Assembly: GCF_002252475.1 (NCBI RefSeq)
Contig: NZ_NNRK01000034.1
Span: 434,001-498,000, forward strand
Reading direction: 5' to 3'
DNA: 64,000 nucleotides
DNA from: Brucella rhizosphaerae
GTDB lineage: Bacteria; Pseudomonadota; Alphaproteobacteria; Rhizobiales; Rhizobiaceae
The position numbers and the translations under genes are program-made. The notes under the pieces were generated by a model. That model ran no database searches and had not been told where the DNA came from. It saw nothing but the letters and a program-made list of their open reading frames with translations. Below, in pieces: positions 31,564 through 40,531 of the stretch (the stretch's first letter is position 1; every line of letters begins with the position of its first letter).

Positions 31564-32412
31564 TTACTCCATCAGACGGGCAGTGCCGGACAGGCGAATG
31601 GATTCGCCACGCACAAGGCCGATTTCCGCCCGGAGATGTGACGGAACGCCCATATCTTCGCCCTGAAACACTTCAATAGACCCGTCATGGGGCCAGCCTA
31701 AATCACGCAGATAGGCAGCAAAGGCCGCTGTGGATGCGCCCGTGGCCGGGTCTTCATAAACCCCGCCTGAGGCAAAGGGATTGCGGCTGTGAAAGCGCTG
31801 TGGCGTTTCAGAGTGCACCAGAAGGATCGTGGTCCAGCCCTGCCGTTTCATCAGAACCCGTCCGCGCGGCAGATCATAATGCATGGCCGCCAGTTTCTCG
31901 CGGGAGCGCAACGCTAATACGATATGATCTGCACCGGCATGGATCAGTGCAGGCGGAATGCCCGGTGCCAGATCATCTTTCTCATAGTTGAACAGCGCAA
32001 GCGCTTGCTCGATCTCGATTTCAGATGCAGCACGATTGCGCGTTCCGGGCGATTGAAGGCTGGCTGAAAACAGATCGCCTTCCTTGCGGCCCTCTACGCT
32101 GATGTCGGAATGATTGAGCTTTAATGCAAAACGCCCGTCACCCTCGCGCATGGCAAGTGCCGCACCCAGTGCAATCGTGGCGTGGCCGCAGAACGGCACT
32201 TCCATTTCGGGCGCAAAATAGCGCACGCGCCAGCTGTCTCCTTCCGGCATGGCAAAAGCCGTTTCCGAAAAGCCAACATCCTTGGCGATTTTCTGCATTT
32301 CCTCGGCTGAGGGGAGTTTTTCAGAAATCAGTACACCGGCGGGATTGCCGCCCTGATTGCCTTGCGAGAAGGCTGCTATGCGCAAGACGTCCAATGATTT
32401 GTCCTTCGCCAA
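31564..32412 (-). CDS. PhzF family isomerase-like protein
   Basis: 282 residues with the two-fold pseudo-symmetric PhzF pattern. The N-terminal half reads AAFSQGNQGGNPAGVLISE, then DVGFSETAFAMPEGDSWRVRYFAPEMEVPFCGHATIALGAAL. The glutamate in FSETAF is the expected catalytic acid and GHAT the conserved turn. The C-terminal half has ASGGVYEDPATGASTAAFAAYL, also typical. Members isomerise small carboxylic substrates, but most bacterial paralogues have unknown substrates, and no phenazine genes are nearby. It is the last gene of a leftward group; the methyltransferase starts 88 bases upstream of it. Confidence 0.9.
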   Translation of the reverse strand: MAKDKSLDVLRIAAFSQGNQGGNPAGVLISEKLPSAEEMQKIAKDVGFSETAFAMPEGDSWRVRYFAPEMEVPFCGHATIALGAALAMREGDGRFALKLNHSDISVEGRKEGDLFSASLQSPGTRNRAASEIEIEQALALFNYEKDDLAPGIPPALIHAGADHIVLALRSREKLAAMHYDLPRGRVLMKRQGWTTILLVHSETPQRFHSRNPFASGGVYEDPATGASTAAFAAYLRDLGWPHDGSIEVFQGEDMGVPSHLRAEIGLVRGESIRLSGTARLME

Positions 32413-32500
32413 TTTTCGATTCTCTCCCGCCCGTCCCCTATAGAAAGCGCGAAATGCGTCGGGTCAAGGGCAATACAGGTCGATGTCGTTTTGTGCCCGT

Positions 32501-33229
32501 CTATCGGCTTGCTGATACGATCAGAAGCATTGGACGCTCCACCTCGTCGCGCAATGCGGGCATGGCTTCGATTTGAGCGGGTGTCGGGCGCCATTCTTCA
32601 AGATTTTTGACGGCGAAGCCTGCTTCGATCAATGCATTGACAGTCGTGCTCAGGCGGCGGTGATATTTAATGACACCTTCGGCAAGCCAGTCAGTGCGTC
32701 TTTCGCCTTCGACAGAATAATGATCGACAGGCCAGTGTTTGCTCTGGTCTTCATCCACAATCCAACCGGGCTTTAGCGGTGCCATGAAAATCGGATGTTC
32801 GATTGTGAAGATAAAATGAGAACCGGGACGAAGCGCCTGATGGATCGTGTTGAGCAATCGGGGAAAGTCACGGATATAGTGAAAGGCCAGCGAGCTATAG
32901 ACCAGATCGAAACGTGCTTCTGGCAGTTCCAATGTCTCCATATCTGCTTGCACATAGTGGATCGCATGGTCCTGCGTGTCATGCCGCGCGCGTTCGAGCA
33001 TATTTTCCGACAGATCGTAACCGGTGACGGAGGCTGCACCCTGTTCGCGGGCAAAACGAGAAAACCACCCAAAACCGCAGCCCAGATCAGCAATGTCTTT
33101 GCCAGATAGATCAGGTAGCAGCGAGCGGATACAGGGCCACTCCGGTGCACCATCCAATCCGTATACTGAGCGTGGTAACTGGCTATAGGCCGAGAAAAAG
33201 TCCGTGCGGTCGTAAATATTCTGGGCCAT
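32501..33229 (-). CDS. Class I SAM-dependent methyltransferase
   Basis: 242 residues with the Methyltransf_11 fold. Motif I is DIADLGCGFGWFSRFAREQGA (SAM-binding GxGxG form), motif II is seen in VQADMETLELPEARFDLVYSSLAFHYI, and motif III in LRPGSHFIFTIEHPIFMA. The C-terminal part has VIKYHRRLSTTVNALIEAGFAVKNLEEW, as in small-molecule methyltransferases of the UbiE/TrmB-unrelated class. The substrate cannot be read from sequence. It lies 51 bases downstream of the sugar kinase and may be co-transcribed with it. Confidence 0.9.
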   Translation of the reverse strand: MAQNIYDRTDFFSAYSQLPRSVYGLDGAPEWPCIRSLLPDLSGKDIADLGCGFGWFSRFAREQGAASVTGYDLSENMLERARHDTQDHAIHYVQADMETLELPEARFDLVYSSLAFHYIRDFPRLLNTIHQALRPGSHFIFTIEHPIFMAPLKPGWIVDEDQSKHWPVDHYSVEGERRTDWLAEGVIKYHRRLSTTVNALIEAGFAVKNLEEWRPTPAQIEAMPALRDEVERPMLLIVSASR

Positions 33230-33280
33230 GTTTATGCTTTCCTGCTTTGGATGACAGCATTGGCCCGGAGGATTGAGAAA

Positions 33281-34207
33281 TCAATCCCGCATTTCTGTCG
33301 CCCACGGCGGATTAGCGCTAGCGCGGGAAACAGTGACAGCTGCAGCGCGAACACCCAATGCCACAGCTGCGTGAATCTGATCTTCGTCGAGATTGGCCAC
33401 CGCATCCTTCGTCAGCAGTCCCTGATTATGCAGGCTTGCGAGAATACCTGCATTGACAGTGTCGCCAGCCCCCACCGTATCCACGACATCCACCTTCACG
33501 CCGGGCACGCGAACGGTTGCATTCGCTGTGTAGGCATCGGCACCGTGCGCGCCCTTGGTGATAACGATCAGCTTGGGGCCCAGCTTGAGCCATTCGGCTG
33601 CAATCTCGTCGTGACTGCCTTTTTCACCGAACCAGTCGAGGTCCTCGTCTGAAAGCTTCACGATATCCGCAAGCGCGATCATGCGCTTCATGCGGGCGAG
33701 ATGTTTTTCGCGGTCGGTGATGAAACTCGCGCGAATGTTCGGGTCGAGGAACATCACGCGCTTTGATGCCTCACGCGTCATCAGTGTTTCGTAGACGCTG
33801 CCGCATGGCTCGGAAATCAGGCTGATGCAGCCAAAAAGCAGTGCGTTGATTGCATCGTCTATCAGCGGTATGTCGCCTTCGGAAAGCATACGCAGCGCCG
33901 TGTTCTCATCATAGAAGGCATAGCGTGCCTGTCCGTCTACGAGGCGCACAAAGGCCAGCGTCGTCGGACGGTCGGAGATCGCTGAATAGGAATAATCGAC
34001 ATTCGAGCGAGCAAGCGTGTCCCTTAGTACCTCACCGAAGAAATCCGATGACAGGCCCGAGAAAAATCCAGTCGGAACACTCAGCCTTCCGAGCGCGATG
34101 GCAGTATTGAAAACCGAGCCACCGGCAAAAGGCACAAAGGCTGTTTCGCCTTCGGCTGTCTCGCGTGGCAGCATATCAATCAGGGCTTCACCGCAGCATA
34201 GGATCAT
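33281..34207 (-). CDS. PfkB family sugar kinase, fructokinase-like
   Basis: 308 residues from the ATG at 34207 (MILCCGEALIDMLP). The open frame continues upstream through a dispersed repeat to 34282, an extension that must not be annotated. PfkB motif 1 is FVPFAGGSVFNTAIALGRL. Motif 2 near the C-terminus is VDVVDTVGAGDTVNAGILASL, with the anion-hole GAGD and its catalytic aspartate. VPTGFFSGLSSDFFGEVL is typical of fructokinases. The exact sugar is inferred. The gene probably starts a leftward unit with the methyltransferase. Confidence 0.9.
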   Translation of the reverse strand: MILCCGEALIDMLPRETAEGETAFVPFAGGSVFNTAIALGRLSVPTGFFSGLSSDFFGEVLRDTLARSNVDYSYSAISDRPTTLAFVRLVDGQARYAFYDENTALRMLSEGDIPLIDDAINALLFGCISLISEPCGSVYETLMTREASKRVMFLDPNIRASFITDREKHLARMKRMIALADIVKLSDEDLDWFGEKGSHDEIAAEWLKLGPKLIVITKGAHGADAYTANATVRVPGVKVDVVDTVGAGDTVNAGILASLHNQGLLTKDAVANLDEDQIHAAVALGVRAAAVTVSRASANPPWATEMRD

Positions 34208-34225
34208 AGGGACAACTCGGCTGTT

Positions 34226-34320
34226 AGAGCATTTCCAGCAAAAGCGCGAAGCGACTTTGCGCAGGAGAATGCGTAAAAACAATTTTTAGAGCAGTTTCAA
34301 TCTTACGTGGAACGGCTCTA
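34226..34320. repeat. Dispersed palindromic repeat, long copy
   Basis: Starts agagcatttccagcaaaagc, continues through gcgaagcgactttgcgcagg and ends with aacggctcta. It looks like a full-length member of the family seen in shorter form at 8751, 31452 and 59192. It fills the gap between the sugar kinase and the SDR gene. Confidence 0.75.
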
Positions 34321-34350
34321 AATCGATTGAAGGTGCGAGCATAAACACAA

Positions 34351-34382
34351 AAGCACGGTGTTGTTCAACACCGTGCTTCTGA
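34351..34382. terminator. Terminator below the SDR gene
   Basis: Perfect 12-bp arms (34351-34362 with 34367-34378) with a gttc loop, followed on the minus strand by tttgtgttt. It ends transcripts from the SDR gene at 34390. Confidence 0.88.
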
Positions 34383-34389
34383 AAATAGG

Positions 34390-35181
34390 TTAGACGTGCT
34401 GACCACCATTGATATGGATTTCCGAGCCGGTCACATAGGACGAGGCTTCGGAGCAAAGATAGTAGATGGTTTCAGCGACTTCGGAGGTCTTGCCAAGGCG
34501 TCGCATCGGCAATTGTTCCACCAGCTTTTCCGTACCAGGTGACAGGATTGCGGTGTCGATTTCGCCCGGCGCGATTGCATTTACTCGGATGCCATGCGGG
34601 CCAAAATCGGAAGCCATTTCGCGGGTAAGGGCCGCCAGTGCTGCCTTGGACGTTGCATAAGCCGTGCCTGCGAAGGGATGAACACGGCTGCCTGCAATGG
34701 AAGTTACATTGACCACCGAACCCTGTGCCACTTCCAGTTCCCTGAACAATCCGCGCGCCAGCATAATTGGTGCCATGAAGTTTACCTGAAACACATCGCG
34801 CCACACAGCCATAGGCGTTTCAATGGAGTTCAGACGACGACCGCCTTCTGCTTTCGGAGAAATGCCGGCATTATTGACGAGCGCATGCAGTTTGCTGCCA
34901 TTGGCTTCCAACCTGCGCCGGATTTCAGCAATGGCTTTGCCGATATCTTCCTGATCGGCCAGATCAACCTTGATATGGTCTTCCGGTCCTGCTGGCCACG
35001 GGCAGTTTTCGGCGAAGTCCTGACGCGAGCAGGTGATGACGCGCCAGCCAGCACGCGAGAAGCGCTTGACTGTGGCATGACCAATGCCGCGACTTGCCCC
35101 TGTCAGCACAAGGGTCTTACGTTCCGCATCCGCGTTGGGAGCATCAGATCGGGACGTATCAGTGTGGGAAACTGTAGACAT
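34390..35181 (-). CDS. Short-chain dehydrogenase/reductase (SDR)
   Basis: A 263-residue classical SDR. The cofactor site is LVLTGASRGIGHATVKRF (TGxxxGIG, about residues 25-42). LHALVNNAGISP is the NAG motif and VVNVTSIAGS carries the catalytic serine. The active-site YATSK sits in GTAYATSKAALAALTREMA, and GIRVNAIAPGEIDT follows. The substrate is unknown. An N-terminal polar extension of about 22 residues precedes the domain. It stands alone with its own terminator. Confidence 0.93.
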   Translation of the reverse strand: MSTVSHTDTSRSDAPNADAERKTLVLTGASRGIGHATVKRFSRAGWRVITCSRQDFAENCPWPAGPEDHIKVDLADQEDIGKAIAEIRRRLEANGSKLHALVNNAGISPKAEGGRRLNSIETPMAVWRDVFQVNFMAPIMLARGLFRELEVAQGSVVNVTSIAGSRVHPFAGTAYATSKAALAALTREMASDFGPHGIRVNAIAPGEIDTAILSPGTEKLVEQLPMRRLGKTSEVAETIYYLCSEASSYVTGSEIHINGGQHV

Positions 35182-35280
35182 GAAAACCTCACTCTCAATC
35201 CTTGAATAGACTAAGCCGCTCAGGATTTCGAGGAGAATTAGCAGCCGGCAATGCGGGGTGCTTCACTTGATCGCGAGGGC

Positions 35281-35301
35281 AGGCCGGTCAATGACCGGCC
35301 T
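35281..35301 (-). terminator. Possible weak terminator below the PBP gene
   Basis: Perfect 10-bp arms aggccggtca (35281-35290) and tgaccggcct (35292-35301), but no T-run follows on the minus strand. It could be a stabilising 3' hairpin instead. Confidence 0.4.
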
Positions 35302-35308
35302 GGCTCTC

Positions 35309-37603
35309 TTACTGCGTATTGCCCATGATGATATCGAGCAATGTTGTTGAATCACGCTGCTGTGGCGGCGGTCCGCCCACATTGCCGGGAGGCATGGGCG
35401 CACCATTGTCATTTACCGGATAATTGGCTGGTGTTCCGTTCGACTGAGCTGGCTGTTGTCCTGATTGCTGAAGGGTATTGCGGGCAGGAGAATCTGGTGC
35501 CGGTGGCCAATAGCCGTCATCCCCATTGCCTGCAATGGGCTGATCTCCATAGCCCCCCTGAGGCATCATGCTCGGATCATATGGAACATTCGGATCGATA
35601 CCGTCGCTGCCGCCGGGCACAACGTTCTGAATATCGTAATGGCCGGGCAGTTCTGCGACTGGCACACCCTTATGGGCTTCCTTCATGAACGCCTTCCACG
35701 CGGCAACAGGAAGTGTGGAGCCGAAGACACGCTTCATGCCCTTTCCATCGTCATTGCCGAACCAAACGCCTGTGGTGAGGTTGGCAGTATAGCCGACAAA
35801 CCACGCATCGCGGAAATTCTGGCTGGTGCCGGTTTTACCGGCTGCAGGCCAGCCAAAGGCCGCACGCTTTGCTGTTCCGTCTTCAACGGTACGGCGAAGC
35901 ATGGCATTCATCATGCCGACATTGCGTTCGTCGATCACGCGCGGGCCGACGCCATCTTCTCTCTGGTACAGAACCTTGCCTTCGGAATCCGTGATCTTCG
36001 TGATGAAATAGACCGGCGCACGATAACCACCATTGGCAAACGGCACATAGGCGTCTGTCAATTCGAGCAGGGAGACTTCCGAGGTACCAAGCGCCAGCGA
36101 GGCATTGGGTTCGAGCTTCGACTGAACGCCAAGGCGGTGGGCGGTGTCGATCACGGTTTGCGGGCCAACTTCCATAACAAGCTGTGCCGAAACGGAATTG
36201 AGTGAGTGAGACAGCGCTGTCGCCAGTGTCACCTCTCCCATATATTTGCCGTTGTCGTTGCTCGGCGTCCATTTGCCGATCCGCACAGGCGCGTCGTTGC
36301 GCACTGAGTCTGGCGTGCGACCCTGTTCAAGCGCCGTGAGATAGACAAAAGGTTTGAAGGACGAGGCTGGTTGACGGCGTGCGTCGGTTACGCGGTCGAA
36401 CTGGCTGGCGGCATAATCATAGCCGCCGACCAATGCGCGCACAGCACCCGTACCGTCGATGGAAACCAGAGCCGCCTGACTGACATTCAACTTTTTGCCG
36501 TTTGCGGAAATCTGATCCTTGATCGCTTCTTCACCAGCACGCTGCAAATTCAGATCGACAGTGGTTTCAACAGTGATGTCGGTCTTTGTCTCTCCAATCA
36601 GCGTTGGGATTTCTGCTACCACCCGGTCAGCAAAATAGTTTTCAGAGCCTTGCCAATACGAGGCCGCGCGTGTCGGCGGCTCACTTTCGGCGATAGCAAC
36701 CTGACGGTCATCAATCATGCCTTCCTCGCGCATGGCACCGAGCACCAGCTTGGCGCGGGCACTGGCCGCTTCCGGATCACGCGCAGGCGAAAGACGGGAT
36801 GGAGCTTTCAGAAGACCGGCAAGAGTTGCCGCTTCCATGAGGTTCACGTCTTTGGCGGATTTTCCAAAGTAGCGTCGCGATGCAGCGTCGACGCCATAGG
36901 CACCCGAACCGAGATAGACGCGGTTCAGATACATCTCCAATATCTGATCTTTGGTATATTTGTGCTCAAGCCAGAGGGCGAGCATCACTTCCTGTACCTT
37001 ACGCTCAAGCGTACGGTCGGGCGATAGGAAGAGGTTCTTGGCAAGCTGCTGCGTGAGCGTCGAGCCACCCTGAACAGCACGGCCCGAGGTCACATTTGTT
37101 ACGATCGCACGGGCAAGACCGATCGGATCGATACCGAAATGCGTTCTGAAGCGGCGGTCTTCAATCGCCATAACAGCTTGCGGAATGAAGGGTGACATTT
37201 CATGCAACCCGACTGCTTCACCGCCCGTTGTGCCGCGATTGGCAATGAGGTTGCCCTGCACGTCAACAATACGAACATTCGGCGGACGATCTGGAATGGT
37301 CCAATCTGTTGTCGGAGGCATTTTGGCTGCGAAGTAGACGAGCATACCGGCGAAAGCGATCCCGCCCCAAAGACCCAGCACGAGACACCAGTAGAATGCA
37401 CGGCGAACAAACCCGAAAAAGCCGCCACGCTTTTTAGATGTGCGACGCGAACCGCGAGGCTCGCGATCTTTCGGCTGTTTGCTTTTACGTTCGGGACGGG
37501 CCATGCGCTCCTCCTCATCGACGCGAAACACGTCCTCTTCCTTTTCCTGCGGTTTGCCGAAGGAAGGTTCGATACGTCCGTTTCTGCCGTCTCGCGATGC
37601 CAT
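35309..37603 (-). CDS. Class A penicillin-binding protein, PBP1A family
   Basis: Bifunctional peptidoglycan synthase of 764 residues. A basic cytoplasmic N-terminus (1-65) and one membrane helix (about 68-93) come first. The GT51 transglycosylase follows, with catalytic E148 in AIEDRRFRTHFGIDP and GGSTLTQQLAKN (179-190). The transpeptidase carries SSFK (S414-K417), SLN (467-469) and KTGTSQ (590-595). The last 130 residues are low-complexity, rich in Pro, Gly, Gln and Asn, and probably a flexible periplasmic tail. It inserts into the inner membrane and polymerises and cross-links the wall. It is monocistronic, and the next gene upstream is the outer membrane protein. Confidence 0.95.
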   Translation of the reverse strand: MASRDGRNGRIEPSFGKPQEKEEDVFRVDEEERMARPERKSKQPKDREPRGSRRTSKKRGGFFGFVRRAFYWCLVLGLWGGIAFAGMLVYFAAKMPPTTDWTIPDRPPNVRIVDVQGNLIANRGTTGGEAVGLHEMSPFIPQAVMAIEDRRFRTHFGIDPIGLARAIVTNVTSGRAVQGGSTLTQQLAKNLFLSPDRTLERKVQEVMLALWLEHKYTKDQILEMYLNRVYLGSGAYGVDAASRRYFGKSAKDVNLMEAATLAGLLKAPSRLSPARDPEAASARAKLVLGAMREEGMIDDRQVAIAESEPPTRAASYWQGSENYFADRVVAEIPTLIGETKTDITVETTVDLNLQRAGEEAIKDQISANGKKLNVSQAALVSIDGTGAVRALVGGYDYAASQFDRVTDARRQPASSFKPFVYLTALEQGRTPDSVRNDAPVRIGKWTPSNDNGKYMGEVTLATALSHSLNSVSAQLVMEVGPQTVIDTAHRLGVQSKLEPNASLALGTSEVSLLELTDAYVPFANGGYRAPVYFITKITDSEGKVLYQREDGVGPRVIDERNVGMMNAMLRRTVEDGTAKRAAFGWPAAGKTGTSQNFRDAWFVGYTANLTTGVWFGNDDGKGMKRVFGSTLPVAAWKAFMKEAHKGVPVAELPGHYDIQNVVPGGSDGIDPNVPYDPSMMPQGGYGDQPIAGNGDDGYWPPAPDSPARNTLQQSGQQPAQSNGTPANYPVNDNGAPMPPGNVGGPPPQQRDSTTLLDIIMGNTQ

Positions 37604-37769
37604 GTCGTTTCAGATCCGCCCAGCTGCTCGTTGGTTACTCGTTTGTAACCCGCTTAATTCATCAACCCGTATATATCGAGCGCGTTTATCGCCTGAAGGG
37701 TAAATGCGGCAGTTTAAAGGGGGGTAAATTTGACACTAACAAAAAAGAACAGGATTGAGCCCAAAAAAG

Positions 37770-37798
37770 AAGGCCCCGCATAGCGGGGCCTTTAAAAT
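37770..37798. terminator. Terminator of the Omp25-family gene
   Basis: Perfect 10-bp arms (37770-37779 with 37783-37792), loop of three bases; on the minus strand the stem is followed by cttttttgg. Confidence 0.9.
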
Positions 37799-37819
37799 AG
37801 TCCATCTGATCAGCTCAGA

Positions 37820-38509
37820 TTAGAACTTGTATGCAACGCCGAGACGAACTTCGTTGGTCTTGAACTTGTTGCGAACCGAACCGTCGCCAAAGCCAAAGTC
37901 GTAATCCTTGTTGCCGTAATCGGTATAACGGTATTCAAGGCGAACGATGACGTTGTCAGTTGCTGCGTAGTCAATACCTGCGCCAGCGGTCCAGCCGGTG
38001 AGGGTCTTGCTCTGCGAGGCTTCGAACGAACCATCAGCACCAGTCGACGACAATGTGTTCTTTACGCTTCCGAAAGCAACACCACCAGCGATGTATGGAA
38101 GGAAGCGATCAACTGCGTAACCTGCACGGGCACGAACGGCACCCGACCAACGCAGCTTGCTTTCAACGCTGTCTGTTCCGTCAAGGAAAGTTTCAGAGTA
38201 GCTGTCCTTGAGGTTGTTGTAGGTTACGTCACCGTCAATACCCAGAACAACGCTGTTGCCGAGATCGAAGTTGTAACCTGCATAAAGACCGCCGAGGAAG
38301 CCATCTGGCTTGACGTTGACGCCACCGTCGAAACGCGACTTGCCCCAGCCGTAACCAATCTGGCCACCGAGGTAAGCACCGTTCCAGGTGAAGGTCGGAG
38401 CCATAACAACTGGAGCTGGTTCTTCGTAAACAACTGCGTCGGCTGCCTTTGCGCCAGTTGCAGCGAGAAGAGCAACTGTGGATGCGAGAAGAAGAGACTT
38501 GAGCTTCAT
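37820..38509 (-). CDS. Outer membrane beta-barrel protein, Omp25/Omp31 family
   Basis: 229 residues: a signal peptide (LKSLLLASTVALLAATGAKAA), a proline-rich linker (EEPAPVVMAPTF), then an eight-stranded barrel. The barrel starts WNGAYLGGQIGYGWGKSRF and ends in LEYRYTDYGNKDYDF and VRLGVAYKF, with the C-terminal phenylalanine needed for BAM-dependent insertion. This matches the Omp25/Omp31 group of Brucella and Bartonella surface proteins. By position it may correspond to the Omp25c/Omp25d locus of Brucella, which as I recall holds two tandem copies; only one is present here. It is monocistronic with its own terminator. Confidence 0.92.
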   Translation of the reverse strand: MKLKSLLLASTVALLAATGAKAADAVVYEEPAPVVMAPTFTWNGAYLGGQIGYGWGKSRFDGGVNVKPDGFLGGLYAGYNFDLGNSVVLGIDGDVTYNNLKDSYSETFLDGTDSVESKLRWSGAVRARAGYAVDRFLPYIAGGVAFGSVKNTLSSTGADGSFEASQSKTLTGWTAGAGIDYAATDNVIVRLEYRYTDYGNKDYDFGFGDGSVRNKFKTNEVRLGVAYKF

Positions 38510-38764
38510 AATAAAATCTCCTTTTGGGGAATGTGGAGTTCTAAACCTGTTGCATCCAATATAAGCGATTGACGAAAAGAGTCTGTAGCAAGAAGGCCAC
38601 AGTCGCGTAATTGTCGCAAAAGTTGCGCACAGAAACGTGATTAGCTTGATTAGCTGCTGTTCTTGGTTACCAAACAGTTAAAATCCAGGGTTGTATTCCG
38701 TAAGGATGTTTTTGCTATCCGGATTGGGGTATAGGGTGCGGGTCTTAGGCACGGAGAAAATAAA

Positions 38765-39880
38765 ATGGGTGGGGCAACTGGCGCTGTGCAGCGTGTCGAC
38801 TGGGTCGATATTGCCAAGGGTATCTGCATAATCTTTGTTGTCATGATGCATTCCACGTTGGGCGTGGAAAAGGCGGCTGGCTCCGAAGGTTGGATGCATC
38901 ATGTCGTGGCTTTCGCCAAGCCCTTCCGTATGCCAGACTTTTTCCTGATCTCCGGTCTCTTTCTCAGCCTTGTCATTGATAGACCATGGCGGCGCTATCT
39001 TGATCGCAAGGTCATTCACTTTCTGTATTTCTACATCTTATGGCTGACGATCCAGTTTGCATTCAAGGCACCAGCTATTGCAAGCGAGGCCGGTGTTACC
39101 GGCATTGCCCAAGCCTACCTTATGGCTTTCATCGAGCCGTTCGGAACACTCTGGTTCATTTACATACTGCCGGTCTTTTTCGTTGCGACGCGCCTGTTGA
39201 AGCGCGTACCCGTCGGGCTGACTTTCGCATTGCTGGCCATTCTGGAAATTCTGCCTATCCATACGGGTTGGACAATGATCGACGAGTTCTGCTCGCGCTT
39301 TGTCTATTTCTTTGCAGGCTATGCTTTTGCGCCTCTGATTTTCCGCATCGCCGATTGGCTGCGTCAGCGTCCGGTCCTGGGAATAGTTGGGCTGCTTGTC
39401 TGGGGGCTCATCGAATATATGCTGGTCTTCATGCCAGTGCCGGAAAGCCTTGCTTCGCTGATAGCGCCTGCGGGTGATCTTTTAAACGGACGAGGGGCTG
39501 TAAGCGATCTCCCGATTATTTCGCTTTTGCTGGGGCTTGTCGGTGCATTAGCGATAATTTCGATTTCATCGCTGTTGAGCTTGCTGCCGCATAAAAATGT
39601 GCTGCATCGAGGGTTAAGCTGGCTCGGAGCGCATTCGATTGTCGTCTATCTCGCCTTTTTTCTGCCTATGGCAATTGCGCGGACAATTCTTCTCAAGGTT
39701 GGTTTTCTCGATGTCGGAACGGTTTCGCTGCTGACAACCGCAAGCGGTGTCATTGGCCCGGTCGTTCTTTATGGGCTCATTCAACTGACGGGTTATGGGC
39801 AGTTTTTGTTCCGCCGTCCGGCATGGGCTTATATTGATCGCTCGCCGCAAAAGAAAACGGCGGCTACTGCCGCCGTTTAA
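38765..39880 (+). CDS. Acyltransferase 3 family membrane protein
   Basis: A 371-residue membrane protein with about ten helices. The start VDWVDIAKGICIIFVVMMHST, with its histidine, and RMPDFFLISGLFLSLV are hallmarks of the acyltransferase 3 family (OpgC, OafA, NodX). FGTLWFIYILPVFFVATRLL is the next signature. Such enzymes add acetyl or succinyl groups to envelope sugars. Cgs glucan is a conceivable acceptor, but as I recall the Brucella glucan succinyltransferase Cgm lies elsewhere, so the acceptor is unknown. The last codons contain a terminator hairpin (39855-39878). Confidence 0.85.
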   Translation: MGGATGAVQRVDWVDIAKGICIIFVVMMHSTLGVEKAAGSEGWMHHVVAFAKPFRMPDFFLISGLFLSLVIDRPWRRYLDRKVIHFLYFYILWLTIQFAFKAPAIASEAGVTGIAQAYLMAFIEPFGTLWFIYILPVFFVATRLLKRVPVGLTFALLAILEILPIHTGWTMIDEFCSRFVYFFAGYAFAPLIFRIADWLRQRPVLGIVGLLVWGLIEYMLVFMPVPESLASLIAPAGDLLNGRGAVSDLPIISLLLGLVGALAIISISSLLSLLPHKNVLHRGLSWLGAHSIVVYLAFFLPMAIARTILLKVGFLDVGTVSLLTTASGVIGPVVLYGLIQLTGYGQFLFRRPAWAYIDRSPQKKTAATAAV

Positions 39881-39884
39881 AATT
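39855..39884. terminator. Terminator hairpin overlapping the acyltransferase stop
   Basis: Perfect 10-bp arms (39855-39864 with 39869-39878) with a tact loop. The stop codon TAA shares its last bases with the T-tract. It lies between convergent genes and may work both ways. Confidence 0.75.
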
Positions 39885-39903
39885 GCCATGGCCATTTCAA
39901 ACA

Positions 39904-40521
39904 TTATGAATGAGCGAATATATCCTGCTCAGGCCAACCCATCAGATCAAGTTCCGCGCGGGTTGGCAGGAATTTGAAGCAGGCGTCGGCCTGTTTTGCC
40001 CGGCCATCGCGCTCAAGACGCTTCTCGAATACTGCTTTCAGGCGATGCAGGTAAAGCACGTCTGAGGCGGCATAATCGAGTTGAGCTTGCGAAAGGACTT
40101 CCGCTGCCCAATCGGATGATTGCTGCTGTTTGGAAATTGAAACATCGAGAAGCTCGTTGCAGATTTCCTTCAAACCATGACGATCCGTATAGGTGCGGGT
40201 CAGCTTGGATGCAATTTTCGTACAGAAGACTGGTTGTGGCATGGTGCCGAAAGCATGTGCCAGTACCGCCAGATCAAAACGGCCGAAGTGAAAGATCTTG
40301 GTGATCGAACGATCTTTCAGAAGCTTGACCAGATTAGGCGCCTTCTTCTGCCCTGCTTCGATCTGGATGACGTCGGCCGAACCGTCGCCGGGCGAGATCT
40401 GAACGACGCATAGCCTGTCGCGATGCGGGTTCAGGCCCAGCGTTTCGGTGTCGATAGCGACCGCATCAACCTGATAGTGGTCCAGATTGGGCAGATCGTG
40501 CTTGTGAAAACGGATACTCAT
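39904..40521 (-). CDS. Ribonuclease D-like 3'-5' exonuclease (short form)
   Basis: 205 residues holding a single DEDD exonuclease domain. Exo I is AVAIDTETLGLNPHRDRL, Exo II lies around IFHFGRFDLAVLAHAF, and Exo III is LDYAASDVLYLHRL with its tyrosine. E. coli RNase D is about 375 residues with HRDC domains; those are absent here. Alphaproteobacteria often carry such a short paralogue beside a full-length Rnd. It probably trims RNA 3' ends. It lies 10 bases below the dipeptidase gene and is likely co-transcribed with it. Confidence 0.9.
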   Translation of the reverse strand: MSIRFHKHDLPNLDHYQVDAVAIDTETLGLNPHRDRLCVVQISPGDGSADVIQIEAGQKKAPNLVKLLKDRSITKIFHFGRFDLAVLAHAFGTMPQPVFCTKIASKLTRTYTDRHGLKEICNELLDVSISKQQQSSDWAAEVLSQAQLDYAASDVLYLHRLKAVFEKRLERDGRAKQADACFKFLPTRAELDLMGWPEQDIFAHS

Positions 40522-40531
40522 CTGGTCTTCC

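Noticed and set aside
38765..39880. Assigning the acyltransferase as the cyclic-glucan succinyltransferase (cgm/opgC)
   Set aside because: The family fits, but as I recall the Brucella cgm gene lies elsewhere, and the gene is 8 kb from cgs with no operon link.
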